DNA of 64,000 nt from VXPQ01 sp965223485 (lineage in GTDB: Bacteria; Bacteroidota; Rhodothermia; Rhodothermales; VXPQ01), in contig OZ244993.1 in the NCBI GenBank assembly GCA_965223485.1, positions 744,001 to 808,000 of the forward strand, given 5' to 3'. Of this stretch, positions 17,212-26,618 are shown in pieces (within the stretch, counting starts at the first letter, position 1; the number at the start of each line of letters is the position of its first letter). The translations under genes and the position numbers were made by a program. The notes beneath the pieces are model-generated. The model had not been told where the DNA came from. It made no database searches and saw only the letters and a list, made by a program, of their open reading frames with translations.

Positions 17212-18255
17212 CTAGAAGTGTAAGCGGAAGTCGATCATTCGAACGTCCCCAAGTCGGTCGAAGGGTACATACGCAAAATCGAAGCCGACCCGGAGGCCTC
17301 TCAAGCGAATGTCGAGCCCGGCACCGTAGGTCAGATGGCTATCGACGTCGGTCAACCCGAGATCCTTGTAGCCCATACGGGCCTCGAACAAGATCGTTTT
17401 TAGTTCATAACTTGCAATGCCCCCGACGTCGGCATTGACGTCGTTGTCATTGGTCTGGTGCGACTCTGCCATCAAAGAGACCTTGTACTGGCCCGCCCGC
17501 ACTACCGGAATCATGACGCCAAACTTGAAGGTCAGCGGGAGACTCCATGCGTCCATTTTTATGCGGGCTGGTACAGCATCCTGGTTGAAGTTTGTATTGG
17601 GATCGATATCGATGTACTCCTCGGAGTTAATACCGTCCATCCGCATCTTCCCTCCGAAATTCTGAATGGAGGCGCCTAACTGGATTCCGTTCAGATAATT
17701 GGTCTCGAGAACGAATCCTATGTCGAACGCGAGGGCGGACGCTTTCATATCGCGAATGTTCTGTCTCACCGCTTTTGCCGAACCACCGAGGTAGAAATAG
17801 TCGGTGAGTTGCTGCGCATAGCTTAGCCCTATCGAGATATCCATCGAAGAGAACGTTTCACCGGTCCCTTCCGGCATATCGATCGTTCGAACCAGCTGAT
17901 CCCCATAGTCGAGTTTAACCACGCTCAGGCCCACGGCTCCGGATCCGGTGACGGGGACAACAGCGCCCAGACCGGCGAAATTGACGTCAACAAACCACCT
18001 GTGATTCGAGAACATCACCGATCCGCGCTGTCCGGAGGACGGGTGGGGTCGTGCAATACCCGCCGCGTTCCAGAACAGTCCGTCCGCCCCGGTAGCCATC
18101 GCAGTGAAGGCATGACCTACGGCGGTGGCGCGTGCTCCCACACCAAGGGTCAGAAACGTCGCGGCCGCCGTACCCTTGCGACTCTGTCCATCAGCGGTCT
18201 GTATGCTTCCGAAGACCAGCAGGAGAAGAAGCACGTGTACCATTGAGTTTTTCAT
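17212..18255 (-). CDS. PorV/PorQ-family outer-membrane barrel (UPF0164)
   Basis: 347 residues with a signal peptide (VHVLLLLLVFGSIQTADGQ). The family opening is GTAAATFLTLGVGARATAVG followed by GADGLFWNAAGIAR. Regular beta-strand alternation and a final aromatic residue (DFRLHF) mark an outer-membrane barrel. PorV in type IX secretion shuttles cargo to the surface attachment complex; PorQ-like relatives act with other cargo. Its place between the TonB receptor and the giant sorting-domain protein suggests it handles that one protein. The start at 18255 puts the signal peptide directly after the first residues. Confidence 0.8.
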   Translation of the reverse strand: MKNSMVHVLLLLLVFGSIQTADGQSRKGTAAATFLTLGVGARATAVGHAFTAMATGADGLFWNAAGIARPHPSSGQRGSVMFSNHRWFVDVNFAGLGAVVPVTGSGAVGLSVVKLDYGDQLVRTIDMPEGTGETFSSMDISIGLSYAQQLTDYFYLGGSAKAVRQNIRDMKASALAFDIGFVLETNYLNGIQLGASIQNFGGKMRMDGINSEEYIDIDPNTNFNQDAVPARIKMDAWSLPLTFKFGVMIPVVRAGQYKVSLMAESHQTNDNDVNADVGGIASYELKTILFEARMGYKDLGLTDVDSHLTYGAGLDIRLRGLRVGFDFAYVPFDRLGDVRMIDFRLHF

Positions 18256-18315
18256 AGGTCGTCTGCACACAAGGTGTCAATCTTTTTCACGATGATGGCG
18301 CCGTTTCTCGTCCTG

Positions 18316-21099
18316 CTAAAGCTTCGAGCGGATGCCGAACCTGACTTGGCGAGGTGGGCCATAGAACGCAGCGTTGTAGAACCAGTCGTCAAGCGTATTC
18401 ACGCCCCCGATTTCACTGCCGCTCCGCTCAAACAGAAGGCGGTTGTAGGATGTGGTCGGCAAACCCGTATCCGCATAGACAAAATCGATGACCTCCTGAT
18501 CGAACAAGTTCTCGACTTGAAGGAAGAACTGGAAGTTTCTGGGCAGAAAGCCGGGAGCCCAATACATCCGTACGTCACTGATGATCTGGGTCGGGCGATT
18601 CACGTTATTCTCTACGAAGGATCTCACAAAATCTCGTGCGGACGTGTACGGTGCTCCGGCCCGAAGCCGGTTGATCAGGGATACAGAGAACCGGTCGGAC
18701 GGATTGTAGATCAACTGGAAGTTCAGAACGTGCCTCCGGTCCCAGTCGAGTCTGTACATGCGCCGGATGGGATCGAGGCCGGAAAGGAACCGGCCATATG
18801 CCTGGGCCGGATCTGAAGCTGTGCCGTCGGCGAACTGAAGCGTGTAGTCGATATCCCAGGCGACACTACCTCTCCGCCGTTGGAAGACCGAGAGTGTTAG
18901 GCCGAAAATGGTCCCGTAGTCGATGTTGGTCCAGTGAATGGCGGGTGTGACATACCTTAGATCCGTCGTGAATTCCTGTCCGGTCAGGTTTCGTATGTCC
19001 TTTGAGAAAATGGTCAACTCGACGCCCATGTTACTGGTCAAGGCCTGCTGCAGGCCGACCTCAAATGCGAGCGTCCTTTCAGGATTGATGCCCGGGTTAC
19101 CATACGTGTTCGACCCGGCCGTCGGATCGACCTCAAACTCGGGATTTGTATAAAGGAGGCTCAGTGCCGGTATCTGGAAAAAGAGACCTGCCGAGAATCT
19201 CACGACACCCGTCGCGGATATGGGGAACGCAGCACCTAACCGAGGACTCAACTGGAATCGGGGTTCAGTGTTTATCCTGTTCGACGTCGAATCGCCGGGT
19301 TCGGGAGTCGAAAGGTCGGCGATGATCTCCCTCGAGGCTTGACTCCACTCGATCGGTTGAAAGTAGTCAGCATCAAAATAGTCTGCTCTCAAACCGGCAT
19401 TGATTATGAGGTTTTCGAATTCCATCTTGTCCTGGACGTAGCCTGACAACTCCGTTGGCGTCACACGTAGCCGGTCATCGTTGAACTTGTTGGGGGACAC
19501 TATCGGCTGCCACCTCGTGCGAGAGGAAATTTCGATGCCATAAAGGCGGTTGTCCAAACGATGGAATCGGCCCTGAAGGCCAACCTTCATCTGGTGGACT
19601 CTCGTCAACTGATTCGTATAGTCCGCTCGGAACGTGTGAGAAACGGTAAGTGCATCCCACGTAGAGAGGTCGTTACCTCCGATTGAAAAGGCATTCTGGC
19701 CGACAAGTTGATTATGCTCAGGCGATACGTATCGCTGGTCGAGTATGCCGGTGGACTCAAAGTCGTCAGGAATCTCATACAGGTACCTGTCGGACTTATC
19801 ATGTAGAAAGCTATACGAAAATGAAGAAAAGGCGGTATTAGAGTGTAAAATCCGAGCCGTCAGGATGTGTGTCTGATTCAGTTCATACGACTTGTTTTGC
19901 CCCGTTGGTACGTACTTGTGGCGGTGGCCGATATCGCGGCCCTCACCCAGCGAAAAAAAGCCGTTATAGTCGAGTTTGACGTTTTGAGATACCTGCCAGA
20001 TCAGATTGGGGTTGGCAAAAAGCTGCTCACTTTCTGACGCAACGAAGTCGCCCGTTCCGGAGGATTTGATGATCCATTCGTCGGCAGGAAATGAGACATC
20101 TATTGCCGAGGAGTCACTCGGTGAGAACCAGTCGCGCCCAATCACGTGCGACGACTGCTTTCGGTACCTTCCCGTCAGGCGAAATCCCAGACGATCCCGC
20201 ATAAGTGGTCCACCAATGTCGAACTGGTAGTTCCGCCAGTTTGGTAGATTTGCCGCCTCGGTATACGGAACCGTAACGGTTTCAAAATCGGCGACCGAGT
20301 ACGTATCCTGATCATTTGCCATTCGATTCAGGTACGGCGCCTTCCGGTTGCTCAAGTAGGTTCCAACGTCAGCTTGCACAGACGCACTCCATTTTTGCGG
20401 CGCACTTTTTGTAACTATGTTGACGACACCTGACAAGGCCTGGCCGTATTCGGCGTTAAAAACCCCGCTGATGACCTCAAGATTCGCCACCGCATTCTCC
20501 TGGACCTCGAAAGCTGCAGTATTCGAGAAGACGTTAGTGATCGGAACACCGTTGACAAGGTAGGAGACTTCCGCGGTCCTGCCGCCGCGGAAATGGCCGT
20601 CGACGACTCCTGCCTGAAGGTTGATTGCGTCTTCGAGACTTGCCACAGGGAGGGCTTCAAGTTGCTGTTCATCGACAACCGACGTGGTGGTCGTACGGCC
20701 GATTTCGACAATAGGCCGTTCCGCTATGATCACGACCTCCTCGCCCTCTATCAAGGCAATGCGCATTGTAACGTCAATTCGAGTTGTCTGATCGACCTTG
20801 ACCTGCACGTTTTCGACCCTGGTTTCAGAAAACCCGATAAACCTGAATGACACGGTATACCTATCGGGATCAAGTCTGATTATCTGGTAGAAGCCATCCT
20901 CATCCGTGACGGTACCGCGTAACGGGCTGGTTCCTTCAACGATCACCTGGACGCCGGGAAGAGGAGAACCCTCGTCATCCACCACCGTCCCTGCAATCTT
21001 GCCAGTCTCACCGGCAATCGCTTCAGCCGTGAGCCCCAGCGACACGACGGCTATTAACAGGCTCCGACAGAGTAGTTGCACCCGATACCTCGTTTCCAT
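18316..21099 (-). CDS. TonB-dependent receptor with N-terminal carboxypeptidase-regulatory-like domain
   Basis: 927 residues with a signal peptide, then a beta-sandwich domain (GKIAGTVVDDEGSPLPGVQV, residues about 32-115) common in Bacteroidota SusC-like receptors. A plug domain (about 135-240: SVVDEQQLEALPVASLEDAI to ALSGVVNIVTKS) precedes a 22-strand-type barrel. The substrate is not readable. No SusD gene lies nearby; instead the PorV-like barrel and giant surface protein follow 60 bp later. It is probably the first gene of a six-gene operon running down to 9050. TonB-dependent receptors import large solutes such as oligosaccharides across the outer membrane. Confidence 0.9.
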   Translation of the reverse strand: METRYRVQLLCRSLLIAVVSLGLTAEAIAGETGKIAGTVVDDEGSPLPGVQVIVEGTSPLRGTVTDEDGFYQIIRLDPDRYTVSFRFIGFSETRVENVQVKVDQTTRIDVTMRIALIEGEEVVIIAERPIVEIGRTTTTSVVDEQQLEALPVASLEDAINLQAGVVDGHFRGGRTAEVSYLVNGVPITNVFSNTAAFEVQENAVANLEVISGVFNAEYGQALSGVVNIVTKSAPQKWSASVQADVGTYLSNRKAPYLNRMANDQDTYSVADFETVTVPYTEAANLPNWRNYQFDIGGPLMRDRLGFRLTGRYRKQSSHVIGRDWFSPSDSSAIDVSFPADEWIIKSSGTGDFVASESEQLFANPNLIWQVSQNVKLDYNGFFSLGEGRDIGHRHKYVPTGQNKSYELNQTHILTARILHSNTAFSSFSYSFLHDKSDRYLYEIPDDFESTGILDQRYVSPEHNQLVGQNAFSIGGNDLSTWDALTVSHTFRADYTNQLTRVHQMKVGLQGRFHRLDNRLYGIEISSRTRWQPIVSPNKFNDDRLRVTPTELSGYVQDKMEFENLIINAGLRADYFDADYFQPIEWSQASREIIADLSTPEPGDSTSNRINTEPRFQLSPRLGAAFPISATGVVRFSAGLFFQIPALSLLYTNPEFEVDPTAGSNTYGNPGINPERTLAFEVGLQQALTSNMGVELTIFSKDIRNLTGQEFTTDLRYVTPAIHWTNIDYGTIFGLTLSVFQRRRGSVAWDIDYTLQFADGTASDPAQAYGRFLSGLDPIRRMYRLDWDRRHVLNFQLIYNPSDRFSVSLINRLRAGAPYTSARDFVRSFVENNVNRPTQIISDVRMYWAPGFLPRNFQFFLQVENLFDQEVIDFVYADTGLPTTSYNRLLFERSGSEIGGVNTLDDWFYNAAFYGPPRQVRFGIRSKL

Positions 21100-21154
21100 A
21101 GATCTCGTATCTAGTCGTTCCGTGGCATGGTCGAAAGTTGCCAGCCGACCTTGA

Positions 21155-21742
21155 TCATCTCAACAACAGCATAGGACTCACAAGCACAGTGCCCCGGATC
21201 TCCAGCTGAAAGAAGTCCAGTGCATAGCGCGTGAAGTCCCACATTCGATCGCGGCTTCTCCAGTCTTCGGCGTTTAGATCGTTGTTTGGATTTCCGTACC
21301 CGAAGTAGTAACGCCTGCACCTCCTGCCAGAAGATTCCCCCAGAGCACAATAGTGCCGGATCTCTTTGTGTGCAAGAGCAGATTCCCGAACCCATCTTTC
21401 TGTGTCAGCATGCACCTGACGATAGTCTGTTTGAATTGAGGCTCCCGCCACATACGACCCGTCGAAGGTTACGGTGACGGGGTGCCAGAGTTTGAGCTCA
21501 CCATCGAACGACCAGGATCACATTTCCGCTTCGCCGCCAAGCTGGAATTCCTGCCAAGATCCTGGACCTCCATTTGGGCTACCAGCAACGGATTCCGGCA
21601 GTCGTAGCCATACGGCATCCGAACCCGAATCGACCAGAACGAAATCGGTAACGACTCCCTGACCGACCGCGCGGGTCCAGCGTAATGAACCCGCGGTAAC
21701 CACAGATAAGACGCGAACACCCGTCATGGCCCGGTCCTCCAT
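21155..21742 (-). pseudogene. DUF5060-type protein remnant (internal deletion and stop)
   Basis: One minus-strand frame with an in-frame TGA at 21518-21520. After the stop it reads FDGELKLWHPVTVTFDG, matching the N-terminal signature of the two DUF5060 proteins at 35-39 kb (GELKTWHRVTISFVG). It then jumps to RYYFGYGNPNNDLNAEDWRS and WDFTRYALDFFQLE, matching their C-terminal third (WYFGSRN, WDQTRYALEFFQTYLP). The central catalytic-barrel region is missing. This is a third, decayed member of the family, lying just upstream of the receptor operon. Confidence 0.65.
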
Positions 21743-21805
21743 AAAGTATCACGAGCGCGGCGGGGCAACCCCCGCCGCGCTCGGAACGGATATTCTTCCC
21801 CTACT

Positions 21806-23350
21806 TCATTTCATCAACACTGCCTTTGCAGTCACAACCTTTCCGGTGGCCTTCTGCTCGAAAGCAAAGAAGTACATCCCGCTTGCACGGCCTTCCATGC
21901 TTACAGGCACGGACACGGAACCGGGTATCTGGTTTGCGAACGAGCGCTGCTCAACGAGCTGTCCAAGTACATTGAAGACGCGCATCTGATAATCACCGCT
22001 TCGGTCCAGGGTGACGCGCATCGTCGTCGTCGGATTGAACGGATTGGGATATAGACTCTCAATAGCAAACCGATCAGGGATCTCGGGACCGTCATCCGCG
22101 CCGGTAACAGTGAGCATCCCGGTGACGTGGATGGTCGCCGAAACGCTCCTTCCAGGATCGCCTCCACCGCTGGGTTCCGAGTATGGAGTGGCCACGAGCG
22201 TGTACGTCCCTGGCGGGAAAGGGGTCATCCACGGAGCGTAATCTCCTCCTGAGTCTCCCGCGAGTGCATAGGGCGGCGCCGTCTCTGTCCTCACCGGGTC
22301 AGCTACACCCTCAAGCGTGAAAACCACGCTGCCTACGTTCAGGAATGCAGCCTGAATGTTGATGTTTGTCGTTTGCGCGGACAGGTCGAGGGTATCGCCG
22401 TCGGCAATTCCCATGATGGGCATGTCGGCATCCGCATCTATCAGAACGAAACCAGGGAAAGCGATGTTTATCTCCGTCGAGATGCCCTCATTACCGGTAC
22501 CAGGAGGGCTGAGGGACCAAGGAGTCGCCTTGAGGTTCATGACACCGGATTCGGTGTGATGCGGATCTGAAAAGATGTCGAAGGGCGCACCCCTTTCCGA
22601 CTTCTCATAAGGCATTGTCCCAGTCCCATCATCTGTCTCCTCATCTACCCCCGCACCCGTAAGCACAAAGAATATGCTAGCGATGTTAGTGCCTTCTGCA
22701 CGGATATACAGGCTGTCTGGCACGTCGCCCTCTTCGTCCCCCCGGTAGAGATTCATGCCATCCTCGAGCGAGAAGAGATCTAGATCATCCCTGTCTTCTC
22801 CTGCTCCATCAGACAGTATCCAGTCGGTGATGACCAAGGTCGTATCCAGCCCGTATATGGCGGCTGTACCCGTCGCTGTGAAGGACACGATAAGCGAGTC
22901 CCCCGGTATCTGGGTGTCCGGGTCCCCTACAGGGTCGGGATGGTAATAGGGGGTGGCCGACACCATGTAGGCCGCCGGATCGAGATTCCCGGGGAAAAAG
23001 TCACCGGTGTTGGGATTATCGCCCCATAGAGCGTATGGAGCAACTGATTCGCCTCTGCGATAGTAATCCCAAACCCCATCGGTGGCCAAGTGGAAGTGAA
23101 CCCGGCGAATAGAAAAATCGCCCGAGTCGGCAATCGCCTCAATATTGATGTTCCGGCTGGCCAGAGAGTCCAGCGGAAGTTCGTACCCGTCTTCGAGAAC
23201 GGCTATCGGGGTATCCGTATCCGCATCTATAAGGTTAAAACTGGTGATCGACGGTACCTGCTGGGCATATAGGCTCAAACTCATGACAGGCAGGAGCACT
23301 ATAATGAAAAGGGCCCGACTCAATAGCCGGGGAATCGTAGGGTTTTTCAT
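21806..23350 (-). CDS. secreted repeat protein with type IX-style sorting domain
   Basis: 514 residues with a signal peptide (SRALFIIVLLPVMSLSLYAQ). The body holds at least two, probably three, copies of a module of about 130 residues: FNLIDADTDTPIAVLEDG and FVLIDADADMPIMGIADG open two copies, and APYALWGD / PPYALAGD and VSATPY / LVATPY mark later positions. This resembles a surface carbohydrate-binding array. The C-terminus is a clear sorting domain (SLYPNPFNPTTTMRVTL to SGMYFFAFEQKATGK). The start at 23350 is chosen because the signal peptide follows it. A repeat resembling the other candidate operators lies about 140 bp upstream. Confidence 0.8.
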   Translation of the reverse strand: MKNPTIPRLLSRALFIIVLLPVMSLSLYAQQVPSITSFNLIDADTDTPIAVLEDGYELPLDSLASRNINIEAIADSGDFSIRRVHFHLATDGVWDYYRRGESVAPYALWGDNPNTGDFFPGNLDPAAYMVSATPYYHPDPVGDPDTQIPGDSLIVSFTATGTAAIYGLDTTLVITDWILSDGAGEDRDDLDLFSLEDGMNLYRGDEEGDVPDSLYIRAEGTNIASIFFVLTGAGVDEETDDGTGTMPYEKSERGAPFDIFSDPHHTESGVMNLKATPWSLSPPGTGNEGISTEINIAFPGFVLIDADADMPIMGIADGDTLDLSAQTTNINIQAAFLNVGSVVFTLEGVADPVRTETAPPYALAGDSGGDYAPWMTPFPPGTYTLVATPYSEPSGGGDPGRSVSATIHVTGMLTVTGADDGPEIPDRFAIESLYPNPFNPTTTMRVTLDRSGDYQMRVFNVLGQLVEQRSFANQIPGSVSVPVSMEGRASGMYFFAFEQKATGKVVTAKAVLMK

Positions 23351-23492
23351 GACTTGGTCCGGGTGGGTTAAACTCGAAAACGGCGTGTTGTTAGTGGTCA
23401 TCCATCGGATCGCGAGCAAGTCAAGGACAGGCAAAACCAATCGGCTACTGGCTACGCCATGACCTATTATTTATCGCGTCTCCGTGATATCC

Positions 23493-23513
23493 TGTGTACA
23501 TTGTATACATTGC
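23493..23513. promoter_or_regulatory. candidate operator (TTGTATAC-type repeat)
   Basis: TGTACATTGTATACATTGC, two TGTNTAC-like half sites spaced about one helical turn, lies upstream of the repeat protein gene. The same pattern appears at 25722, 31972 and 33674. Palindromic TGTATACA cores are typical of FCD-type GntR regulators, and one such regulator is encoded at 32156-33337. The link is inference. Confidence 0.45.
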
Positions 23514-23587
23514 AATCCTTAAAAGCAAGGGTACGCATTGCAATCCTTAAAAGCAAGGGTACGCATTGCAATCCTTAAAAGCAAGGG
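23511..23587. repeat. 28-bp tandem repeat, 2.75 copies
   Basis: A 28-bp unit starting TGCAATCCTTAAAAGCAAGG repeats at 23511, 23539 and 23567 (the last is partial). It sits between the candidate operator and the IS256 copy. There is no spacer variation, so it is not a CRISPR array. Confidence 0.85.
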
Positions 23588-23643
23588 CTCTTCCCTCTCA
23601 ATAGTGTGGGTACAACGTTGAACGCTCCTTGTACCGCGCTCGC

Positions 23644-24970
23644 GGGCGTGTCCGCTTAACTGTGTAAGTGGGGTTATTGTTCAATGGGGACTCTGTCCCC
23701 GTAGAGTATGACGAACTGGTTGAGGGCGGCCTTCCAGTCGCGTATGGGCCGCTTCCATTTCTTCGACGCTTCGCGCAGACCCAGGTAGAGCAGCTTGCGC
23801 ACCGCGTCGTCGCTGGGGAAAGCGCCCCGCCCCTTGACGATCTTGCGCAGGCTGTAGTTCAGCGATTCGATCGCATTGGTGGTGTAGACCACCTTGCGGA
23901 TCGCAGGCGCATAGTCGAAGAAAGGCGCCAGACGCTCCCAGTCCTTCCTCCACAGCGGAGCGATAGCCGGGTACTTCTCGCTCCATTGTCTCTCGAAAGC
24001 CTCGAGCGCCGCCAGAGCGGCCTCTTCACTCGGCGCCGTATAGACGCTGCGCAGGTCGCCCACCACCGGCTTGCGCTCCTTCCAGGGCACGTAACGCAGG
24101 CTCTTGCGCACCTGGTGCACTATGCACAACTGCACCCGCGCATGTGGAAAGACCGTCTCTATCGCCTCGGGTAGACCCTTCAGGCCGTCCACGCACGCAA
24201 TGAAACAGTCCTCCATGCCCCGCGCCTTCAACTCGCCGAAGATGGTAAGCCACGAAACGGCTCCCTCCGTCGGAGCGATCCAAAGGCCAAGCACCTTTTT
24301 CTCTCCTTCAATGTCTATCGCCAGCGCCACGTAGACCGCTCGCGTCTTCACCGATCCCTCCTCGCGAGACTTCACGAACAAGGCGTCGAAGTACACGATC
24401 GGATACACACGCTCCAGAGGACGAGCCTGCCATGCGGTCACTTCTTCAAGAACGCTTGCGGTAACCTCCGAGACAAGCGTAGAGGAGACCTCCGCTCCGT
24501 AGAGACGCCTCAACGTGTCCTGGATAGCCCGCGTGCTCTGGCCCTGCGCGTAGAGATACACGATCGTCTCGTCCAGGCCCGCTACCCGGCGCTGGCGCTT
24601 CTCTACGATCCTGGGCTCGAAACTGCCGTTGCGATCGCGAGGAACCTCCAGATCCAGCGAACCCGACTCGCTCTCGAGCCGCTTCGCAGTGCGCCCGTTG
24701 CGGGAATTGCCGCTGCCGCGACCTGACGGATCATGCGGAGGGTAGCCGAGATGATGCGTCATCTCCCCCTCCAATGCCGCCTCGAGAGCGCGCTTGCCTA
24801 TCGTCTTGAGCAAGCCCCCCTCGCCGAATATGTCCCGCGCGTCCCCTTTGAAGTCCTTCAGCAACTCCTCAAGGAGCGCCTGCTGTTTGTCTGTAAGTTC
24901 GGCCATCGTCTTCACCTCCTGATGAAACTATGTGTACGATTGACCACTTACACAGTTTACGGGACACGCC
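23644..24970 (-). mobile_element. IS256-family element, copy 1
   Basis: A 1327-bp element with imperfect terminal inverted repeats (GGGCGTGTCC at the left, GGACACGCC at the right, both followed inward by an AACTGTGTAAGTGG-type sequence). It is flanked by a perfect 9-bp duplication CGCGCTCGC (23635-23643 and 24971-24979). It landed inside an older transposase gene whose two halves lie on either side. Confidence 0.92.
23674..24915 (-). CDS. IS256-family transposase
   Basis: A 413-residue mutator-type DDE transposase filling the IS. It has LTDKQQALLEELL at the start and the first aspartate in VYFDALFVKSREEG. A second aspartate lies in FIACVDGLKGLPEAI, and the family C-terminal signature is TTNAIESLNYSLRKIVKGRG. 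Length is normal and there is no frame damage, so it may be active. It differs from the second copy (55790-57031) at scattered residues, for example QWSEKYP here and EWSEKYP there. Confidence 0.95.
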   Translation of the reverse strand: MKTMAELTDKQQALLEELLKDFKGDARDIFGEGGLLKTIGKRALEAALEGEMTHHLGYPPHDPSGRGSGNSRNGRTAKRLESESGSLDLEVPRDRNGSFEPRIVEKRQRRVAGLDETIVYLYAQGQSTRAIQDTLRRLYGAEVSSTLVSEVTASVLEEVTAWQARPLERVYPIVYFDALFVKSREEGSVKTRAVYVALAIDIEGEKKVLGLWIAPTEGAVSWLTIFGELKARGMEDCFIACVDGLKGLPEAIETVFPHARVQLCIVHQVRKSLRYVPWKERKPVVGDLRSVYTAPSEEAALAALEAFERQWSEKYPAIAPLWRKDWERLAPFFDYAPAIRKVVYTTNAIESLNYSLRKIVKGRGAFPSDDAVRKLLYLGLREASKKWKRPIRDWKAALNQFVILYGDRVPIEQ

Positions 24971-25745
24971 CGCGCTCGCTGCGGCGGAACAAACCCAGCT
25001 GCACGCTGCGCCCTTACCTCACGGCTGCGCTCCGCTGTACCCTTGCGCCGCGGATTATCGTCAATGATCGGCACATGGTCCAGGCTTTCACTGTGTGCGC
25101 GAATCTCCTCCGCGTCATACGCACTGTCCATCAGGTCGTACAGGTTCCGCACACGCGCAGCGGTCATCGTCGCCAATGGAATGGCTGCCTGGCTGTCATG
25201 CAGGGACGCAGACGAGACAATGCAACCGATCGGAATACCCCCCGTCGGCCACGTCCATGTGCAACTTGTATCCAATCCACCAGTCCTTATACCCCTTCGC
25301 ATTGCGCTTGACACCCACCGCACACTGCTTCGGTAACTCGTCCAACATCTCCTCCAGACGCATCACACGCTGACGCTCCAACCGACTTGGCTCCTTTGGA
25401 CGCTCCTCCCCCTTGCGAGGACGCCCCGGCTTGCGCTTCGATCGCTGCGGCTTCTTTTCCTTCGGCGCAGGCTTCTCCCGCGCCTCTATCGCCGTCGCAT
25501 CCCGCGAAATATGACCAACGATTGGCTCCGCATACCCCGCTTTAATCAACGCCGTGTGCATCCGAGCCGGTAACGCAGCTTCCGCAAACTCGCTGAACCA
25601 CGCGAAAACGTCGCTTCGCTCGGTACATCGCTCAGCCGCTCCCACCCACACAGACGCCGAAGCTTCGGGTCCGAGCGCACCCGCGTCTCGGAACCCTCTC
25701 GGCACGCCGAGTCCTGCGTGGTTGTATTCTATGTATACATAGTGT
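24971..25745 (-). pseudogene. DDE transposase remnant (IS4/IS5/IS1182-like), frameshifted and split by IS256
   Basis: Pieces in two frames read LPARMHTALIKAGYAEPIVG, HISRDATAIEAREKP and GYKLHMDVADGG, then after a frameshift near 25240 GIPIGCIVSSASLHDSQAAI and DLMDSAYDAEEIRAHSESL. This is a DDE transposase of the kind with a basic PKEKKPQRSKRKPGRPRKG linker. The C-terminal part is interrupted by IS256 copy 1. Beyond the IS, at 23602-23634, it resumes as RYKERST and then hits a stop, so its own 3' end is also lost. Not functional. Confidence 0.7.
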
Positions 25746-25753
25746 ACATTGAT
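25722..25753. promoter_or_regulatory. candidate operator (TGTATACA-type repeat)
   Basis: TTGTATTCTATGTATACATA followed by GTGTACATTGAT. Three half sites at near 10-bp spacing resemble those at 23493, 31972 and 33674. It lies about 300 bp before the cupin gene at 26051, beside the transposase remnant. Positions 25754-26050 hold no convincing gene, only an 11-bp inverted repeat (25871-25881 with 25915-25925). Confidence 0.4.
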
Positions 25754-26050
25754 TGATGGCAACACGTTTTGGCTGGAGGAGAATTGTCATGGTGCACTTG
25801 TGGCGCAACCGAGCAAGTGCGAAAATGACCTCCAATGGCCTGTTTGGCTCGCTTCCGAGAACGGGTCTATCACTTATCGCAGGGTTTGGTCACCGGGCTG
25901 GGCGTGCCAATCGTTGCGATAAGTGCCGGTTCCGTCCGGGTGAAAGCGTCAAAACCGTCATTAGGTTTGGAAAACGCCCTTTTCGATTCACTGTCCTGCT
26001 CCAATTAGTATAAACTCGAATAACGAGACAAAAACTCGAGAAGCGAAGCT

Positions 26051-26596
26051 ATGATAACCAGATCCGAAGTCAACAAGGCCCGGAAACGAGCCGCCGACAT
26101 GATCGAAGAAGCCGGTATCATCATCACCGAGAAGGAAAAACAGGATATCGAAGCCGTAGATTTTGGATTAGGCCAGCTTGAAGTTGAGGGTGTCCAGATC
26201 CTGACCTACTTCAGTACCGATCGCATCAGTGCCAAAGTGCTGGTCCTCTTTCCCAATCAGACTGAGCCGGAACACTGGCACCCTCCCGTCAGCGACGATC
26301 CCGGCAAGGAGGAGATCGTTCGTTCGATATCCGGGAACCTGAGATTCTATGTCCCGGGTGACGACAATATGACGGTGGGATTTATCCCAGCCGGAAAGGA
26401 TGATTACTACACCATGCGACACGAAGTGGTCTTGCGGCCTGGTGAGCAGATTCACCTGCCGCCAGGGACGAAACACTGGTTTCAGGCGGGACCAGAGGGT
26501 TGCGTGCTTTACTCGTTCTCAACGTGTGTTCGGGACGGCCTCGATGGATTCACCGATCCAAACATCATTCGGTCCACCAAAATCGTGGAAGACTAA
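26051..26596 (+). CDS. cupin sugar isomerase, D-lyxose isomerase-like
   Basis: A 181-residue cytoplasmic single-domain cupin resembling D-lyxose ketol-isomerases (YdaE type), which interconvert D-lyxose/D-xylulose and mannose/fructose. Metal-binding residues are visible in EPEHWHPPV and the following GKEE, with the second cupin motif around LPPGTKHWFQAG. Length fits the family. It is followed 22 bp later by a sugar isomerase/epimerase gene, and the same two-gene pairing recurs at 30495-31937. The true substrate may be another aldose or a keto-sugar acid. Confidence 0.75.
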   Translation: MITRSEVNKARKRAADMIEEAGIIITEKEKQDIEAVDFGLGQLEVEGVQILTYFSTDRISAKVLVLFPNQTEPEHWHPPVSDDPGKEEIVRSISGNLRFYVPGDDNMTVGFIPAGKDDYYTMRHEVVLRPGEQIHLPPGTKHWFQAGPEGCVLYSFSTCVRDGLDGFTDPNIIRSTKIVED

Positions 26597-26618
26597 GACC
26601 ACACAGACATAGACCATT

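Noticed and set aside
23511..23587. Possible CRISPR array
   Set aside because: The repeats are adjoining 28-bp units without spacers and no cas genes are present.
25753..26013. Small gene with a strong ribosome site (ATG 25789)
   Set aside because: GGAGGAG precedes the ATG, but the 75-residue product is arginine-rich without family resemblance and overlaps an 11-bp inverted repeat; not supported enough to list as a gene.
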